The notes: generated by a model from the letters alone, not told the origin. Shown: positions 34,570-46,919, counted from the stretch's first letter. The stretch: 64,000 bases of DNA from Polyangiaceae bacterium UTPRO1 (GCA_002050235.1 MWST01000035.1:193693-257692), one strand, 5' to 3'. Numbers and translations: made by a program.

Positions 34570-34712
34570 CGCGTAGCGGCGCGAAATCGTTCACGGTTTC
34601 ACACGATTTTTCTTGCGCTGTGCGAGGTGCGCGTGCTACCCGCGCAAGCGGAAACATCCCCGGACGGGGCGTGGGGCCTCGTCCCCTACTTCTGGAAGGA
34701 GGTTGCGACTCA

Positions 34713-36026
34713 ATGAAAGCTCGTACTCCACTCCTGGCTCTTGCGGCTCTGGCGGCCTTGGCGCTGCCGAGCACATCGCGCGCCATCGGCATCGAGGACG
34801 TCGTCGACGGCGGCAACACCTATCCCTGGGTCCGCGTCGAGCTGCCCGGAACGATCTGCAGCGACGGCTCGCAGTATCGCTTCTGGTATTACGACTCGCC
34901 GACTTCCAACAACATGGTGATCTCGTACGAGGGCGGCGGCGCCTGCTGGGATTACCCGAGCTGCAGCGGCCAGACCGGCATCCTCGGCGCCGCCAACCCG
35001 AACGGCATCCCGGTCGACTACATCACGCAGATGAAGGCGAAGTTCGTGTCGCCGATGATCAATGGCGCCGATCCCGGGATCACGCTCTTCCGCTCGAAGA
35101 CGAACCTCGTCACCAACGGCTGGGACATGGTCTACATGCCGTACTGCACGGGTGACGTGCACGTCGGCAACCGCGTCGTCACCTACACCGACCCGACCGG
35201 CCAGAATCCGCCGCTCACGTTCCGCCACAACGGCTACAACAACTCGGTTGCGGCGCTGAACTTCCTGCACACGCGCTTCCCGTCGATCGGCAAGCTGCTC
35301 GTCACCGGCTTCAGCGCCGGCGGCGTCGCCACCAACACGATCTTCTACCAGGCACGCCGGACGCTCCAGCCGACGGTCAAGGCGTACCTGCTGAACGACT
35401 CCGGTCCGGTCTTCCCGGCGCCGAACTCGAGCTACGCCTCGTATCAGCTCCACCAGACGATCACGGTGTCGTGGAACATGGCGTCGCTCTTCAGCCAGCT
35501 CCCCGCGCCCTTCAATCCGGCCAACTACGGCAGCATCAACCAGATGGTCGCCCAGCAGTTTCCGAGCGACCTGATGGCGTACACGGGCTACTCGAGCGAC
35601 TACAACTTCTCGCGCTTCTCCTACGAGCGCTTCTTCCCCGGCATCAACCAGGCTGGCATCCTCGCCAAGTGGCGGCAGGACCAGACGAACCTGATCAACC
35701 AGATCAAGAACTACTCGAACTGGAGCTACCACGTACCGTGGCACCGCCCGATCAACGACAGCCATTGCGTGTCGATCATCACCTTCATCGGCAGCCACGC
35801 CTGTCCCTCGGTGCGCAAGAAGAAATGGTACGAAGCGCTGGAGTTCCCGTGGTCGCAGAGCTGGAAGTGCCCGAGCGGCTTCCTGCCGTTCGAGACCTTC
35901 CTGCAGAACTGGGTCGGCAGCAACCAGCAGAAGCGGACCATCGAGCCGGAGAACTACTACAACAACGAGGATCCCGGGATGCAGATCATCGGCCCGGCGA
36001 TCAACGACGCACTCGCAGGCGCCTGA
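34713..36026 (+). CDS. secreted pectinacetylesterase-family hydrolase
   Basis: 437 aa from ATG 34713, with AGGAGG 10 nt upstream. A signal peptide (LLALAALAALALPSTSRA) comes first. The family body has NNMVISYEGGGACWD, DMVYMPYCTGDVHVGN, and the nucleophile elbow VTGFSAGGVATN; acid and base are likely in LNDSGPVF and DSHCVSII. The fold is alpha/beta hydrolase (CE13 / PAE). Plant members remove acetyl from pectin, while bacterial ones are poorly characterised and may act on other esters. At least four Cys in the mature part could pair. Confidence 0.88.
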   Translation: MKARTPLLALAALAALALPSTSRAIGIEDVVDGGNTYPWVRVELPGTICSDGSQYRFWYYDSPTSNNMVISYEGGGACWDYPSCSGQTGILGAANPNGIPVDYITQMKAKFVSPMINGADPGITLFRSKTNLVTNGWDMVYMPYCTGDVHVGNRVVTYTDPTGQNPPLTFRHNGYNNSVAALNFLHTRFPSIGKLLVTGFSAGGVATNTIFYQARRTLQPTVKAYLLNDSGPVFPAPNSSYASYQLHQTITVSWNMASLFSQLPAPFNPANYGSINQMVAQQFPSDLMAYTGYSSDYNFSRFSYERFFPGINQAGILAKWRQDQTNLINQIKNYSNWSYHVPWHRPINDSHCVSIITFIGSHACPSVRKKKWYEALEFPWSQSWKCPSGFLPFETFLQNWVGSNQQKRTIEPENYYNNEDPGMQIIGPAINDALAGA

Positions 36027-36100
36027 TCGGCGTTCGCGACACGACGAGGCGGGGGTCCCGGCGTGGCCCCCGCCTCTTCTCATTCCCCGCGCTCTCCGGG

Positions 36101-36820
36101 ATGCTGCTGCTCGCCGCTGCCTGCAGCCCGGGCGAGCCGTCCGCACCGGCACCGCAGCCGACGCCGTCGCCGGCCGTACCGCAGGCGGCGGCTCCCGTTC
36201 CGGCGAAGAACCCGGTGCTCGGGCTCGGCGAAGCCCGGAATCCGGAGCCTTTCACCCTCGGCCAGCGACTGCTCGACGCCGCCCGCCGAAACGATCGTCC
36301 CACGATCGTCCGCGCCCTGGAGCTCGGCGCCGACCTGCACGTCAAGGACGAGATCGGACGGAACGCCCTCTTCCTCGCGGTCATGGACGGCAAGAGCCTC
36401 GACCTCGTCCGCTGGCTGCACGAAGAGAAGAAGCTCGGCATCGACGATCCCGACGTCACCGGCCGCACGCCGCTCAGCTTCGCCACCGACACCGGTCAGC
36501 TCGACGTCACCCGCTACCTCGTCGAGCAGGGGGCAGCCGTCGACAGCCGCGACTTCAATCAGCGCACGCCGCTCATGCACGCCGCCGGCGCCGACCATCC
36601 CGATGTGATCGCGTACCTCGTGGATCACGGCGCCGACATGAACGCCCGCGACCAGTTCGGCGACACGCCGCTGATCATCGCCTGCGGCAAGGGCAACGCG
36701 GCGAGCGCGGCGTTGCTGTTGCAGCGCGGCGCCGATCCGGAGATCCGGGATCAGGAAGGACGGACCGCCAGGGAGCGGAGCGCGCCGGGGGCGGAGCCTT
36801 GCCTGCGGCTACCGCGGTAG
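36101..36820 (+). CDS. ankyrin-repeat lipoprotein; true start uncertain
   Basis: 239 aa from ATG 36101. A lipobox LLAAACS at the start, a Pro/Ala-rich linker, then about five ankyrin repeats (for example DEIGRNALFLAVMDGKSLDL, then NQRTPLMHAAGADHPDVIAY, then DQFGDTPLIIACGKGNAASA). From 36101 the signal peptide would have only 8 residues. The bases before it encode a good n-region and hydrophobic start (RRGSRRGPRLFSFPALSG), so translation probably begins upstream. A CTG at 36023, overlapping the esterase stop as CTGA, is the only near-match. Probably a periplasmic protein-binding lipoprotein. Confidence 0.78.
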   Translation: MLLLAAACSPGEPSAPAPQPTPSPAVPQAAAPVPAKNPVLGLGEARNPEPFTLGQRLLDAARRNDRPTIVRALELGADLHVKDEIGRNALFLAVMDGKSLDLVRWLHEEKKLGIDDPDVTGRTPLSFATDTGQLDVTRYLVEQGAAVDSRDFNQRTPLMHAAGADHPDVIAYLVDHGADMNARDQFGDTPLIIACGKGNAASAALLLQRGADPEIRDQEGRTARERSAPGAEPCLRLPR

Positions 36821-38391
36821 TCCGGGCGGATGCCGCCGACCGGAGCGACCGAGTCGCCGCTCCCCGGCACGACGCGGCAGCCGGGCGCGGACGCGCCGCC
36901 GGCGGTCCGGCAGCGCTCGCTAGCATCGCAGCCGGTGCGCTCTACTTCCTCGGCTATCTCGGCTGGGGCGCGTGGCCCTGTCTCTTCTTCTTCCTGGCGG
37001 TTCTCTGGTGGGCGCTCGCGCAAGCAACGCGGCCACGCCGGGCGGCCGGGCTCGGCTTCCTCTTCGGTGTCTCGGCCTTCGCGGGCGGACATCTCTGGCT
37101 GCTGGCGCTGATCGGCCCGTTCCTCGACGGACGCTGGGCGGTCGGAGTCGCGCTCTGGCTCGCCTACGGCGTCTGGTTCGCTCTCGCCTTTGCCGCCTAC
37201 GGGATCGCCTTCCATGCGCTCCGCCGACGCGGCTGCGGAATCGCCGTCGCCGGCATCGCCCCGTGGGTAGTTCTCGAGTGGCTGCAGCCGCAGATCTTTC
37301 CCCTGTACGCCGGAGGCGGGCTCGTCGCCGTACCGCTCCTCGCCGCGTCGGCCGACCTCGGGGGACCGCTCCTTCTCTCCGCCCTCCTGGCCGGAGCCAA
37401 CCTCGTCGTGCTGAAGACCGCCGCCTGGCTGGCGGGGCACCGTTCCCGGCCGCTGGCGGCCTGGGCCGCAGGCGTCGTCGGCGCCATCGTCATCGCCGGT
37501 TACGGCGCGGCGCGCACGGCCGAGGTCGACGCCGCGAGCGCGCGGTCTCCGGCGATCCGCGTCGGCGTCGTACAGGCGAATCTCGACGTACGGGCGAAAG
37601 AGACGCTCGGCATCCTCACGCACCGCACTCACCTCGCGCAGACACGCCGACTCCTCGACGAGGGCGACGTCGACCTCGTCGTCTGGCCCGAGAGCGCCTA
37701 CCTGCGCGGCATCCGCGGTCCGCTGCCGGTTTCGAGCCGGCCGATCGTACACGACCTCCCCGTGCCGCTCCTCTTCGGCGCCAGCTCGACGACCGAGGTG
37801 GACGGCCGCAAAGTCAAATCGAACTCGGCGCTCCTCGCCGGCGAGGACGGCATGATCAGGGACGCGTACGACAAGAACCTGCTCATCCCGCTCGCCGAGT
37901 CGCTGCCTTTCACGGACGCGATTCCGGCGCTGGCGGCAATCTTCCCGCATGCCGAGGAGTTCGCGGCCGCGAGCACCGTCGGAGCGCTCGGCTTCGGGCC
38001 GTGGCGAATCGCTACCCCGATCTGCTACGAGGCCGTCCGCCCCGATCTGGTGCGCCGCATGGTGCGCGAATCGGCGCCGCATCTCTTCGTTACCCTCGCC
38101 AACGATGCCTGGTTCGGCGACTCGCAAGAGCCGTGGATCCACCTCGGACTCGCCCGGCTGCGGGCTATCGAGCACCGGCGCTGGCTCGTGCGGGCGACGA
38201 ACAGCGGCGTCAGCGCCATCGTCGATCCGGCCGGCCGCCTCGTCGACCGCACCGGCGTCCTCACGCGTGAAAACCTCCGCGGCACCGTCCATCCGCTCGC
38301 CGGGATGACGCTCTACGCGCAGCTCGGCGATTGGCCGGGCTGGCTGGCCCTCATGGTCGTCGCCCTCGCGCTCGTACGGCGCCGGCCGTGA
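36799..38391 (+). CDS. lnt: apolipoprotein N-acyltransferase
   Basis: 530 aa, TTG start at 36799 overlapping the previous gene by 22 nt; a later start is possible because the first 40 residues are poorly conserved. Six to seven membrane helices (to about residue 240) precede a nitrilase domain whose triad is visible: Glu in VVWPESAYL, Lys in AYDKNLLIP, Cys in ATPICYEAVR. It adds the third acyl chain to outer-membrane lipoproteins, which supports a Gram-negative envelope. A final C-terminal helix anchors the domain. Confidence 0.93.
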   Translation: MPAATAVVRADAADRSDRVAAPRHDAAAGRGRAAGGPAALASIAAGALYFLGYLGWGAWPCLFFFLAVLWWALAQATRPRRAAGLGFLFGVSAFAGGHLWLLALIGPFLDGRWAVGVALWLAYGVWFALAFAAYGIAFHALRRRGCGIAVAGIAPWVVLEWLQPQIFPLYAGGGLVAVPLLAASADLGGPLLLSALLAGANLVVLKTAAWLAGHRSRPLAAWAAGVVGAIVIAGYGAARTAEVDAASARSPAIRVGVVQANLDVRAKETLGILTHRTHLAQTRRLLDEGDVDLVVWPESAYLRGIRGPLPVSSRPIVHDLPVPLLFGASSTTEVDGRKVKSNSALLAGEDGMIRDAYDKNLLIPLAESLPFTDAIPALAAIFPHAEEFAAASTVGALGFGPWRIATPICYEAVRPDLVRRMVRESAPHLFVTLANDAWFGDSQEPWIHLGLARLRAIEHRRWLVRATNSGVSAIVDPAGRLVDRTGVLTRENLRGTVHPLAGMTLYAQLGDWPGWLALMVVALALVRRRP

Positions 38392-38476
38392 TCGGGCGCC
38401 CCCGTACTGCCGGCTGCGGCCGTCGGCAAGGGCGCCGGGAGTGGCTGCGAATCGTCAGACGTGCCAGAAGGGATCC

Positions 38477-39046
38477 ATGTCCGAGCTCTCGTCACAGCTC
38501 CTGATCGCGATGCCCCAGCTCGACGACCCGAATTTCAAGCGTTCCGTCGTGCTGTTGGTGCACCACGACGAAGGTGGCAGCTTCGGGATCGTCCTCAATC
38601 GCGCGCTCGACATCACCATGAGCGAGCTCATGCGGAACAGCGGCATCCAGTGGTCGGCGGGCATCGGCAGCGTCGGATGGGGCGGCCCGGTGCAGCCCGA
38701 GCGCGGCTGGGTCGTGTTCTGCGACGACGGGCGGCCGGGCGCGGCGCCGAGCGACGCCGCCGAGGCCGACGTCGCAACGCTGCAGCACGGCGTCTGCGTC
38801 ACCGGCTCGCTCGACAAGCTGCGCTCGGTCGCGAGCCACCCGCCGTCGGCGATCCGCCTCTTCCTCGGCTACGCCGGCTGGGGCGCGGACCAGCTCGAGA
38901 GCGAGCTCGCCGAAGGAGCGTGGTTGCTCGCGCCGCTGCGCCGCGAGGTCGTCTTCGACACCGCCGCAGACCACATGTGGGAGTCGGTCGTGCGCAGCCT
39001 CGGCATCGACCCGGCAGCGCTCGTCCCGGCGCGCGGCATCCACTAG
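38477..39046 (+). CDS. YqgE/AlgH family protein
   Basis: 189 aa from ATG 38477, with GAAGGGAT upstream. The family signature runs LLIAMPQLDDPNFKRSVVLL, then GSFGIVLNRALD, and later GYAGWGADQLESELAEGAW. Members are near-universal in Gram-negatives and often sit beside the Holliday-junction resolvase RuvX; AlgH affects alginate production in Pseudomonas. The molecular role is unsettled. Here it follows lnt. Confidence 0.92.
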   Translation: MSELSSQLLIAMPQLDDPNFKRSVVLLVHHDEGGSFGIVLNRALDITMSELMRNSGIQWSAGIGSVGWGGPVQPERGWVVFCDDGRPGAAPSDAAEADVATLQHGVCVTGSLDKLRSVASHPPSAIRLFLGYAGWGADQLESELAEGAWLLAPLRREVVFDTAADHMWESVVRSLGIDPAALVPARGIH

Positions 39047-39064
39047 CCGCGGACGGCGCTCTCG

Positions 39065-39094
39065 GCGGCGGTGCGGCGATTCTGCGGCCGCCGC
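39065..39094. terminator. GC-rich hairpin between convergent genes
   Basis: GCGGCGG (39065-39071) pairs with CCGCCGC (39088-39094) across a 16-nt loop, between the ends of the AlgH gene and sdhB. A possible bidirectional terminator for both operons; no T-run. Confidence 0.35.
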
Positions 39095-39106
39095 ATAGCG
39101 GTCCGG

Positions 39107-39871
39107 TCAGCGCCTCGGCTTGAGCCGCGCCCGCGCGTACTCGCGATTCAGCCGCTGGATGTTCGTGACCGAGATCTCCTTGGGGCAAACCGCCTCGCAC
39201 TCGCCCTCGTTGGAGCACGATCCGAAGCCTTCCGCGTCCATCTGCGTCACCATCGCCAGCACGCGCCGCTCGCGCTCCGGAAGTCCCTGCGGCAGCCTCG
39301 TCAGGTGCTCGATCTTGGCTCCGACGAAGAGCACGGCCGAGGCGTTCTTGCAGGCAGCGACGCAGGCGCCGCAGCCGATGCACGCGGCCGAGTCCATCGC
39401 CCTCTCGGCTTCGTCCTTCGGCACCGGAATCGCGTTGGCCTCGGGAGCGCTGCCGGTGTCGACCGATACGTAGCCGCCGGCGGCGATGATGCGATCGAGC
39501 GCGCTGCGGTCCACGACCAGATCCTTGATGATCGGGAAGGCGCGCGCCCGCCACGGCTCGATGGTGATGACGTTACCGTCGCGGTAGTGGCGCAAGAAAA
39601 CCTGGCAGGTCGTGGTGGCGGCCTGAGGGCCGTGCGGTACGCCGTCGACGACGAGACCGCACGAGCCGCAAATGCCCTCGCGGCAATCGGAGTCGAAGGC
39701 GATCGGTTCCTCGCCCTTGGCAGTGAGATCCTCGTTCACGACGTCGAGGAGCTCGAGCAACGACATGTGCGGGGAAACGCCGCGCGCGCAGTAGTCGACG
39801 AGGCGCCCCGGAGCGTCGGGTCCGGCCTGGCGCCAGACGCGCAACGTCAGTGTCATGGTCGCTTCGCTCAT
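39107..39871 (-). CDS. sdhB: succinate dehydrogenase iron-sulfur subunit
   Basis: 254 aa. All three cluster sites are visible: [2Fe-2S] in [11 protein letters not shown], a ferredoxin-like [13 protein letters not shown], and [15 protein letters not shown]. Passes electrons from SdhA flavin to the quinone site in SdhC. Last gene of the respiratory supercluster; it overlaps sdhA by ATGA. Confidence 0.95.
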   Translation of the reverse strand: MSEATMTLTLRVWRQAGPDAPGRLVDYCARGVSPHMSLLELLDVVNEDLTAKGEEPIAFDSDCREGICGSCGLVVDGVPHGPQAATTTCQVFLRHYRDGNVITIEPWRARAFPIIKDLVVDRSALDRIIAAGGYVSVDTGSAPEANAIPVPKDEAERAMDSAACIGCGACVAACKNASAVLFVGAKIEHLTRLPQGLPERERRVLAMVTQMDAEGFGSCSNEGECEAVCPKEISVTNIQRLNREYARARLKPRR

Positions 39872-41781
39872 CGATAGCTCCGCTGCGTCAGCGTCACGCT
39901 CTCGAAGTGCAGAGGCTCGGTATGGAGGGTCGGCGCCTCCTCCGTGCCGCGCCATTCCCAGGCGGCGACGTGGGCGAAGTGTTCGTCGTCGCGCTGCGCC
40001 TCGCCGTCGGGCGTGGCGTGCTCCTCGCGAAAGTGGCTGCCGCACGACTCGTCGCGCGCCAGGGCGTCGATGGCGACGAGCTCGCCGAACTCGAGGTAAT
40101 CGGCGACGCGGAGCGCCTGCTCGAGAGACTTGTTGAAGTTGGTGGGTTCGCCCGGGACGCGCACGTTGTGCCAGAATTCCTGGCGCTGCGCGCGCACTGC
40201 GGCTCGCGCCTCCTCGATGCCCCGGGCGTTGCGCGCGATGCTGCACTTCTCCCACATGACCTGGCCGAGCCGGCGGTGATGGGCGGTCACCGAGACGTCG
40301 CCGCGCACGCGCAGGACGCGGTCGATGCGCGCCTGCGCCGCCTGCGCCGCCTCCATGAAGGCATCATGGTCGGCCGTCACCTTCGACAACGTCGTACCCG
40401 CGATGTAGCTCGCGAGCGTATAAGGGATGATGAAGTAGCCGTCGGCGAGCCCCTGCATGAGCGCGCTGGCGCCGAGTCGGTTGGCGCCGTGGTCGGAGAA
40501 GTTCGCCTCGCCGAGCACGAAGAGGCCGGGAAGGTTGCTCATCAGATCATAGTCGACCCAGAGTCCGCCCATCGTGTAGTGGACTGCGGGATAGATGCGC
40601 ATCGGAACCGCGTACGGGTCGTCGCCGACGATGCGCTCGTACATCTGGAAGAGGTTGCCGTAGCGCTCGCGGATGACCGATGCCCCGAACCGCCGGATCG
40701 CGTCGGCGAAGTCGAGGTACACGGCGTAGCCCGTCGGGCCGACGCCCTGCCCGGCCTCGCAGACCGACTTGCAGTTGCGGGCGGCGACGTCGCGCGGCAC
40801 CAGGTTGCCGAAGCTCGGATAGCGCTCCTCGAGGAAGTAGAAACGCTCGCTCTCGGGGATGTCGCTCGGCGCGCGGCGGTCGCCGGCGCGCTGCGGCACC
40901 CACACCCGCCCGTCGTTGCGCAGGCTCTCGCTCATGAGCGTGAGCTTCGATTGGTGCTCGCCCGAAGCCGGTATGCAGGTCGGGTGGATCTGGACGAAGC
41001 AGGGATTGGCGAAATAGGCGCCGCGCTTGGCGCAGCGCCACGCCGCGGTCACGTTGGAGTTCCCGGCGTTGGTCGAGAGGAAGTAGAGATTGCCGTAGCC
41101 GCCGGTCGCGAGCAGCACCGCGTCGCCAGCCCAGCGCTCGAGCTCGCCGGTCACGAGGTTGCGGGTGACGATGCCGCGCGCCCTGCCGTCGACGACGACC
41201 AGGTCTAGCATCTCGTGGCGGGGAAAGATCTTGACGGTGCCGGCGTGGACCTGGCGCATGAGCGCCCCGTAGGCGCCGATCAGGAGCTGCTGGCCGGTCT
41301 GGCCGCGGGCGTAGAACGTGCGTGAGAGCTGCGCCCCGCCGAACGAGCGATTGTCGAGGAAGCCGCCGTATTCACGAGCGAAGGGTACGCCCTGGGCGAC
41401 GCAGTGGTCGATGATCTTGACGCTCACCTCGGCCAGCCGGTGGACGTTGGCCTCGCGAGCCCGAAAGTCGCCGCCCTTTATGGTGTCGTAGAAGAGCCGG
41501 AAGACCGAATCGCCGTCGTTCTTGTAGTTCTTGGCGGCGTTGATGCCGCCCTGGGCGGCGATCGAGTGCGCTCGCCGCGGACTGTCGAGGATCGTGAACG
41601 CGAGAACGTTGTATCCGAGCTCGCCGAGCGAGGCGGCGGCCGAAGCGCCGGCAAGCCCGGTGCCGACGACGATGACCGTGTGCTTGCGGCGGTTCACGGG
41701 ATTCACGAGCTTCAAGTGATCCTTGTGGCGCGCCCACTTGGCATCGAGCGGACCCGCGGGAACCTTGCCGTCGAGGATCAT
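39868..41781 (-). CDS. sdhA: succinate dehydrogenase flavoprotein subunit
   Basis: 637 aa. FAD-binding [20 protein letters not shown] near the N-terminus, [15 protein letters not shown] (flavin-linking His), FVQIHPTC and [18 protein letters not shown]. It is of the longer type found with single-subunit cytochrome b partners (type B complexes of Bacillus, Wolinella and relatives). Oxidises succinate to fumarate. ATG 41781 lies in an ATGA overlap with sdhC; an open frame upstream inside sdhC is not part of the protein. Confidence 0.95.
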   Translation of the reverse strand: MILDGKVPAGPLDAKWARHKDHLKLVNPVNRRKHTVIVVGTGLAGASAAASLGELGYNVLAFTILDSPRRAHSIAAQGGINAAKNYKNDGDSVFRLFYDTIKGGDFRAREANVHRLAEVSVKIIDHCVAQGVPFAREYGGFLDNRSFGGAQLSRTFYARGQTGQQLLIGAYGALMRQVHAGTVKIFPRHEMLDLVVVDGRARGIVTRNLVTGELERWAGDAVLLATGGYGNLYFLSTNAGNSNVTAAWRCAKRGAYFANPCFVQIHPTCIPASGEHQSKLTLMSESLRNDGRVWVPQRAGDRRAPSDIPESERFYFLEERYPSFGNLVPRDVAARNCKSVCEAGQGVGPTGYAVYLDFADAIRRFGASVIRERYGNLFQMYERIVGDDPYAVPMRIYPAVHYTMGGLWVDYDLMSNLPGLFVLGEANFSDHGANRLGASALMQGLADGYFIIPYTLASYIAGTTLSKVTADHDAFMEAAQAAQARIDRVLRVRGDVSVTAHHRRLGQVMWEKCSIARNARGIEEARAAVRAQRQEFWHNVRVPGEPTNFNKSLEQALRVADYLEFGELVAIDALARDESCGSHFREEHATPDGEAQRDDEHFAHVAAWEWRGTEEAPTLHTEPLHFESVTLTQRSYR

Positions 41782-42455
41782 GCCGGCACCCACCCGAGCC
41801 AGATCGCTATCGGTACGATCACGAAGCCGCCGGTGATGGCGACCGCCAGGACCTGTCCCGTCCGGCGCAGCCAATCGCGATCGTCGACACCGAGCGACTC
41901 GCAGCCGCTCGCAAAGCCGTGCCAGAGATGGAAACCGATGACCAGCATCGCGCCCACGTACCAGGCGACCTCGAGCGGCCGGCGGAACTCCTCGATCACG
42001 AGACGGTAGAGATCGCGCACCGCCGGGTCCGCCGACGAAGGGTAGTTGGGACCCCACTTGAAAGTCCACAGATGGAGCGGAACGAACGCGATCATGAAAA
42101 CGCCGCTCACGATCATCGTCGAGGAGGCGACGCTCTTGTGGCTCTTGCTGCTCTTGCCGCGGGCCCAGTGCTTCACGGCGTAGCGATGCCGGCGCGCCGC
42201 CCGATTTCGCGCCGTCACCACGATTCCCGCCACGAGATGCGCCGTGAACAAGACGAGCAGGGCAAGCTCGGCCACGTAGATCAGCGGATTGCTGACGAGG
42301 TGATAGCTGTACCCGTTGAAGGCATCGCGGCCGGCGAACAGCACCAAGTTGCCCGCGACGTGCACCACCAGGAAGGCGAGCAGCAGTAGTCCGCTCGCCC
42401 CCATGAGCAGCTTGCGCCCGAGGGAGGACGAGAAAGAGCGGACGAGGCTCGACAC
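41778..42455 (-). CDS. sdhC: succinate dehydrogenase cytochrome b558 subunit
   Basis: 225 aa, five membrane helices, no SdhD in the cluster, so a type B single anchor that should bind two hemes. Candidate heme His lie in [35 protein letters not shown] and [12 protein letters not shown] 42455. It lies 1 nt after the oxidase subunit IV gene. Confidence 0.9.
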   Translation of the reverse strand: MSSLVRSFSSSLGRKLLMGASGLLLLAFLVVHVAGNLVLFAGRDAFNGYSYHLVSNPLIYVAELALLVLFTAHLVAGIVVTARNRAARRHRYAVKHWARGKSSKSHKSVASSTMIVSGVFMIAFVPLHLWTFKWGPNYPSSADPAVRDLYRLVIEEFRRPLEVAWYVGAMLVIGFHLWHGFASGCESLGVDDRDWLRRTGQVLAVAITGGFVIVPIAIWLGWVPA

Positions 42456-42456
42456 G

Positions 42457-42774
42457 TCAGCCCCCCGGAGTCCCCAACCAACCCCGGCTCACGACGTCGG
42501 CCATCGTGAGCGCCAGCAGGATCGTCAAGAAGAGGAACCCGCTCGCCACCACCAGCCACGTGAGCTTCGAGCTGTACTTGACGTGCATGAAGAAGAGGAT
42601 GACCAACGTCGCCTTGACGACGGCGATCGCGACGGCGGCCAAGGCATTCAGCTCCCCGAGATCGATGAACGCGACCCAGATCGTCGTCGCCGTGAGCGCC
42701 ATCAAGGCCGCAAAGACCGCCAGGTAGAGCTTGATCGGGGCTATGTGATCGCTGCTGTGGGCTTCGACGCTCAT
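42457..42774 (-). CDS. ctaF: cytochrome c oxidase subunit IV (caa3 type)
   Basis: 105 aa with three hydrophobic segments: LYLAVFAALMALTATTIWV, then ALAAVAIAVVKATLVILFFM followed by HVKYSSKLTW, then FLFLTILLALTMADVV. The FFMHVKYSS phrase is typical of the small subunit IV of caa3 and bo3-like oxidases, which aids assembly. Confidence 0.88.
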   Translation of the reverse strand: MSVEAHSSDHIAPIKLYLAVFAALMALTATTIWVAFIDLGELNALAAVAIAVVKATLVILFFMHVKYSSKLTWLVVASGFLFLTILLALTMADVVSRGWLGTPGG

Positions 42775-42775
42775 C

Positions 42776-43452
42776 TCAGTGCCTTCCGATCAAATAGAGC
42801 AGCGGGAAGAGAAAAATCCAGATGATGTCTACGAAGTGCCAGTAGAGCCCGGTCAGCTCGACCGGACTGTAGTAGGCGCGGCCGTAGGCGCCACGCGCCG
42901 CCTGCCAAACGAGAACTCCGAGGATCGCGATGCCGATTACCATGTGCAGCGCGTGCAGACCCGTCATGACGAAGTAGAGCGAGAAGAAGATCTGCGCGTG
43001 CCCGGCATCGCCGTCGAACCTGAAGTTCGGACCCGGCACCAGATGCTCGTGGAACTTGTGACCGTACTCGATCGCCTTGACGCCGAGGAACACGCACCCG
43101 AGGAAGATCGTGAGGAGGAGGAAGATCACCTGCATCCAGCGCTTGCCGAGCTGTGCACCGTGGACCGCGATCGCCATCGTCAGACTCGACCCGATCAGCA
43201 CCACGGTGTTGAAGCCGCCGAGCACGATGTCGAGATGACGGCTCGCCTGCGCGAAAGCCTCCGGATACATGAACCGGTAGACGGTGTACGCGAGGAAGAG
43301 CCCGCCGAAGAAGAGAATCTCCTGGGCGATGAACACCCACATCCCGAGCTGCGCCGTACCGTGTTGATGTTCGGCGCTGTCGAACTGGTGGGCATAGGCG
43401 CGGGCGCCTGCAGAGGAATCACCGCGAGTGTCGACGCCGGCGTGACCCGTGC

Positions 43453-43456
<4 letters not shown>
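42776..43456 (-). CDS. ctaE: cytochrome c oxidase subunit III
   Basis: 226 aa from ATG 43456, in an ATGA overlap with subunit I. A hydrophilic 35-residue start ([20 protein letters not shown]) is followed by five helices with [34 protein letters not shown], and near the end [17 protein letters not shown]. Supports proton uptake and stability of subunit I. An overlapping larger open frame extends upstream into subunit I but is out of frame with it. Confidence 0.94.
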
Positions 43457-45050
<1,594 letters not shown>

Positions 45051-45054
<4 letters not shown>

Positions 45055-46064
45055 GAGCCCGTCTTTCCCGTCCCGGCGTCAGCGCTGGCGTCACCGGTGC
45101 TCGGTTTGAGCGACTTGATGTACGCGATCAGCTGCAACACCTGCTCTTCCGTCAGCTGGCCCTTGAAGGTCGGCATGATAGGCGCGAAGCCTTTCACGAT
45201 CTTCGCCGCCGGCGAAAGGATCGACTCGCGGAGGTAGTCGTCGTCGGCCGTTACCGTCGTGCCGTCCTGGAGCTCGACGGTATGGCCGGCAACGCCCGCG
45301 AGCTGCGGTCCGAGAACGGCGCCCGGCTGATGGCACGTGACGCAGCCCTTCTGTTCGAAGAGCTCCTTGCCGGCGGCGACGAGGTCCTGGCCGCCGCCCG
45401 CCGCCCCGCCCGCGGCAGCGGGCGCAGCACTCACGCCGCCGCCGGCGAGCCACGCCTCGTAGTCGGCCGGCTCCATGACGATCACCTGGCCGATCATCCC
45501 CGAGTGCATGGTGCCGCAGTACTCGGCGCAGAACAGATGGTAGCTGCCGATCCTGGTCGCTTCGAACCAGGCCGTGGTGTAGCGGCCCGGAACGGCATCC
45601 TGCTTGATGCGGAAGGCCGGTACGTAGAAGCTGTGGATCACGTCCTCGGAGGTGAGCGTCACCTTCACCGGACGACCGATCGGAACGTGCAGCTCGTTGA
45701 TCTCGCGACGTCCTTCGAGGTGCTGAACCTTCCACATCCACTGCTTGCCGACGACGTTAACCTGCAGGGCATCGTCCGGCGGCCGCTTCAGGGTCACGAA
45801 GAGATGCGCCCCCCACCCGAACATGACCATGGCGATCCCGAGCGGGATCACGGACCACGCGATCTCGAGCGCGGTCGAGCCGTGGATGCGGGGCGTGACG
45901 TCGCGCTCGGAGCGGCGCCGGTACTTCACCGAGAAGGCGACGATCGTGGCCGCGATCAGGATCGAGAAGAACAGAGAGACCGTGACCAGGAACGTCGAGA
46001 GCAGGTCCGTCTGGACGGCGACGGTCGATGCTTGCGGCGGGACGAGGCCGAGTCGTTCCAGCAT
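45051..46064 (-). CDS. ctaC: cytochrome c oxidase subunit II with fused cytochrome c
   Basis: 337 aa. Two N-terminal membrane helices, then the cupredoxin domain with the CuA site ([10 protein letters not shown] and [13 protein letters not shown]). After a Gly/Ala linker, a cytochrome c domain has CVTCHQPGA and axial Met in FAPIMPTF. This fusion defines a caa3 oxidase. The gene lies 3 nt after sco. Confidence 0.95.
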
Positions 46065-46067
46065 GCC

Positions 46068-46919
46068 TCAGACACTCCCCTTGCGGCGTCGCTCGGCGGC
46101 CGCCTCACGACGGAGCATCACCGTCATGAAGGCGCCGATCGCGAGCACGGTGGCGACGCCACCGGCGCGAACCAGGTTGAGCGCGATGGCGCCGTACTTG
46201 CCGGTGGCGGGGTCGTAGCGATAGCAGAAGAGCATCAGCGCATCGACCGGCGAGCCGATCTTGCGGTCGGCTGCCTCCACGAGCCCGAGGCGCAGGTCGC
46301 GCCCCGAGTACTCGACCCCGTAATAGTAGCGGGCGAGCTTGCCCTCCGGCGTCGCCACCATGATCGCGGCTGCGTGCGCGAACTGCTTCTCTTCCGGAAC
46401 CCAGCGGTACCGAAAGCCGACCGCCTTGGCGACGCTCTCGATCGACGCCGGAGCGCCGGTCAGGAAGTGCCAGCCGTCTGCGGTAGCCGGACGCCCGTAG
46501 TCGGCGACGTACGCGGCCTTCTTCTTGGCAGCCGTCTCCGGCGTATCACGGGGGTCGAAACTCACCGCCACGACGTCGAACTCCCGCCCGGGCTCGAAAC
46601 TCATGGTCTTGAGAGTCTTGCCGAGGCCGTTCAGCACCAGGGTGCAGAGCATCGGACACTCGAAGTAGGTCAGTACGAGCACGACCGGCTTTTTGCCGAA
46701 ATAGTCGCCGAGCTTAACGACGCGGCCGTGGTCGTCGGTGAACGCAGCGTCGAGGGGCAGCCGCTCGCCGAGGCGCTGATCGATGCCGACCTCGCGGAGC
46801 GCGGGCGGCGTCACGTCGGCGGCTCCCGACCGGATGCCCGGCTCGGTCGCGGCCGATACCGGCGCGACGCCGAGCACGAGGAGCAGCGCCGCAAAGCGCT
46901 TCTGCCACCGACGCGTCAC
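46068..46919 (-). CDS. sco: SCO1/SenC-family copper chaperone
   Basis: 283 aa. Signal peptide to about residue 23, thioredoxin fold with ECPMLC as the copper-binding CxxxC, and the His in FAHAAAIMVATP. A C-terminal membrane helix (VATVLAIGAFMTVML) is present, which many SCO proteins lack. It delivers copper to the CuA site of the downstream subunit II. GTG 46919 lies in a GTGA overlap with the preceding small gene. Confidence 0.92.
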   Translation of the reverse strand: MTRRWQKRFAALLLVLGVAPVSAATEPGIRSGAADVTPPALREVGIDQRLGERLPLDAAFTDDHGRVVKLGDYFGKKPVVLVLTYFECPMLCTLVLNGLGKTLKTMSFEPGREFDVVAVSFDPRDTPETAAKKKAAYVADYGRPATADGWHFLTGAPASIESVAKAVGFRYRWVPEEKQFAHAAAIMVATPEGKLARYYYGVEYSGRDLRLGLVEAADRKIGSPVDALMLFCYRYDPATGKYGAIALNLVRAGGVATVLAIGAFMTVMLRREAAAERRRKGSV

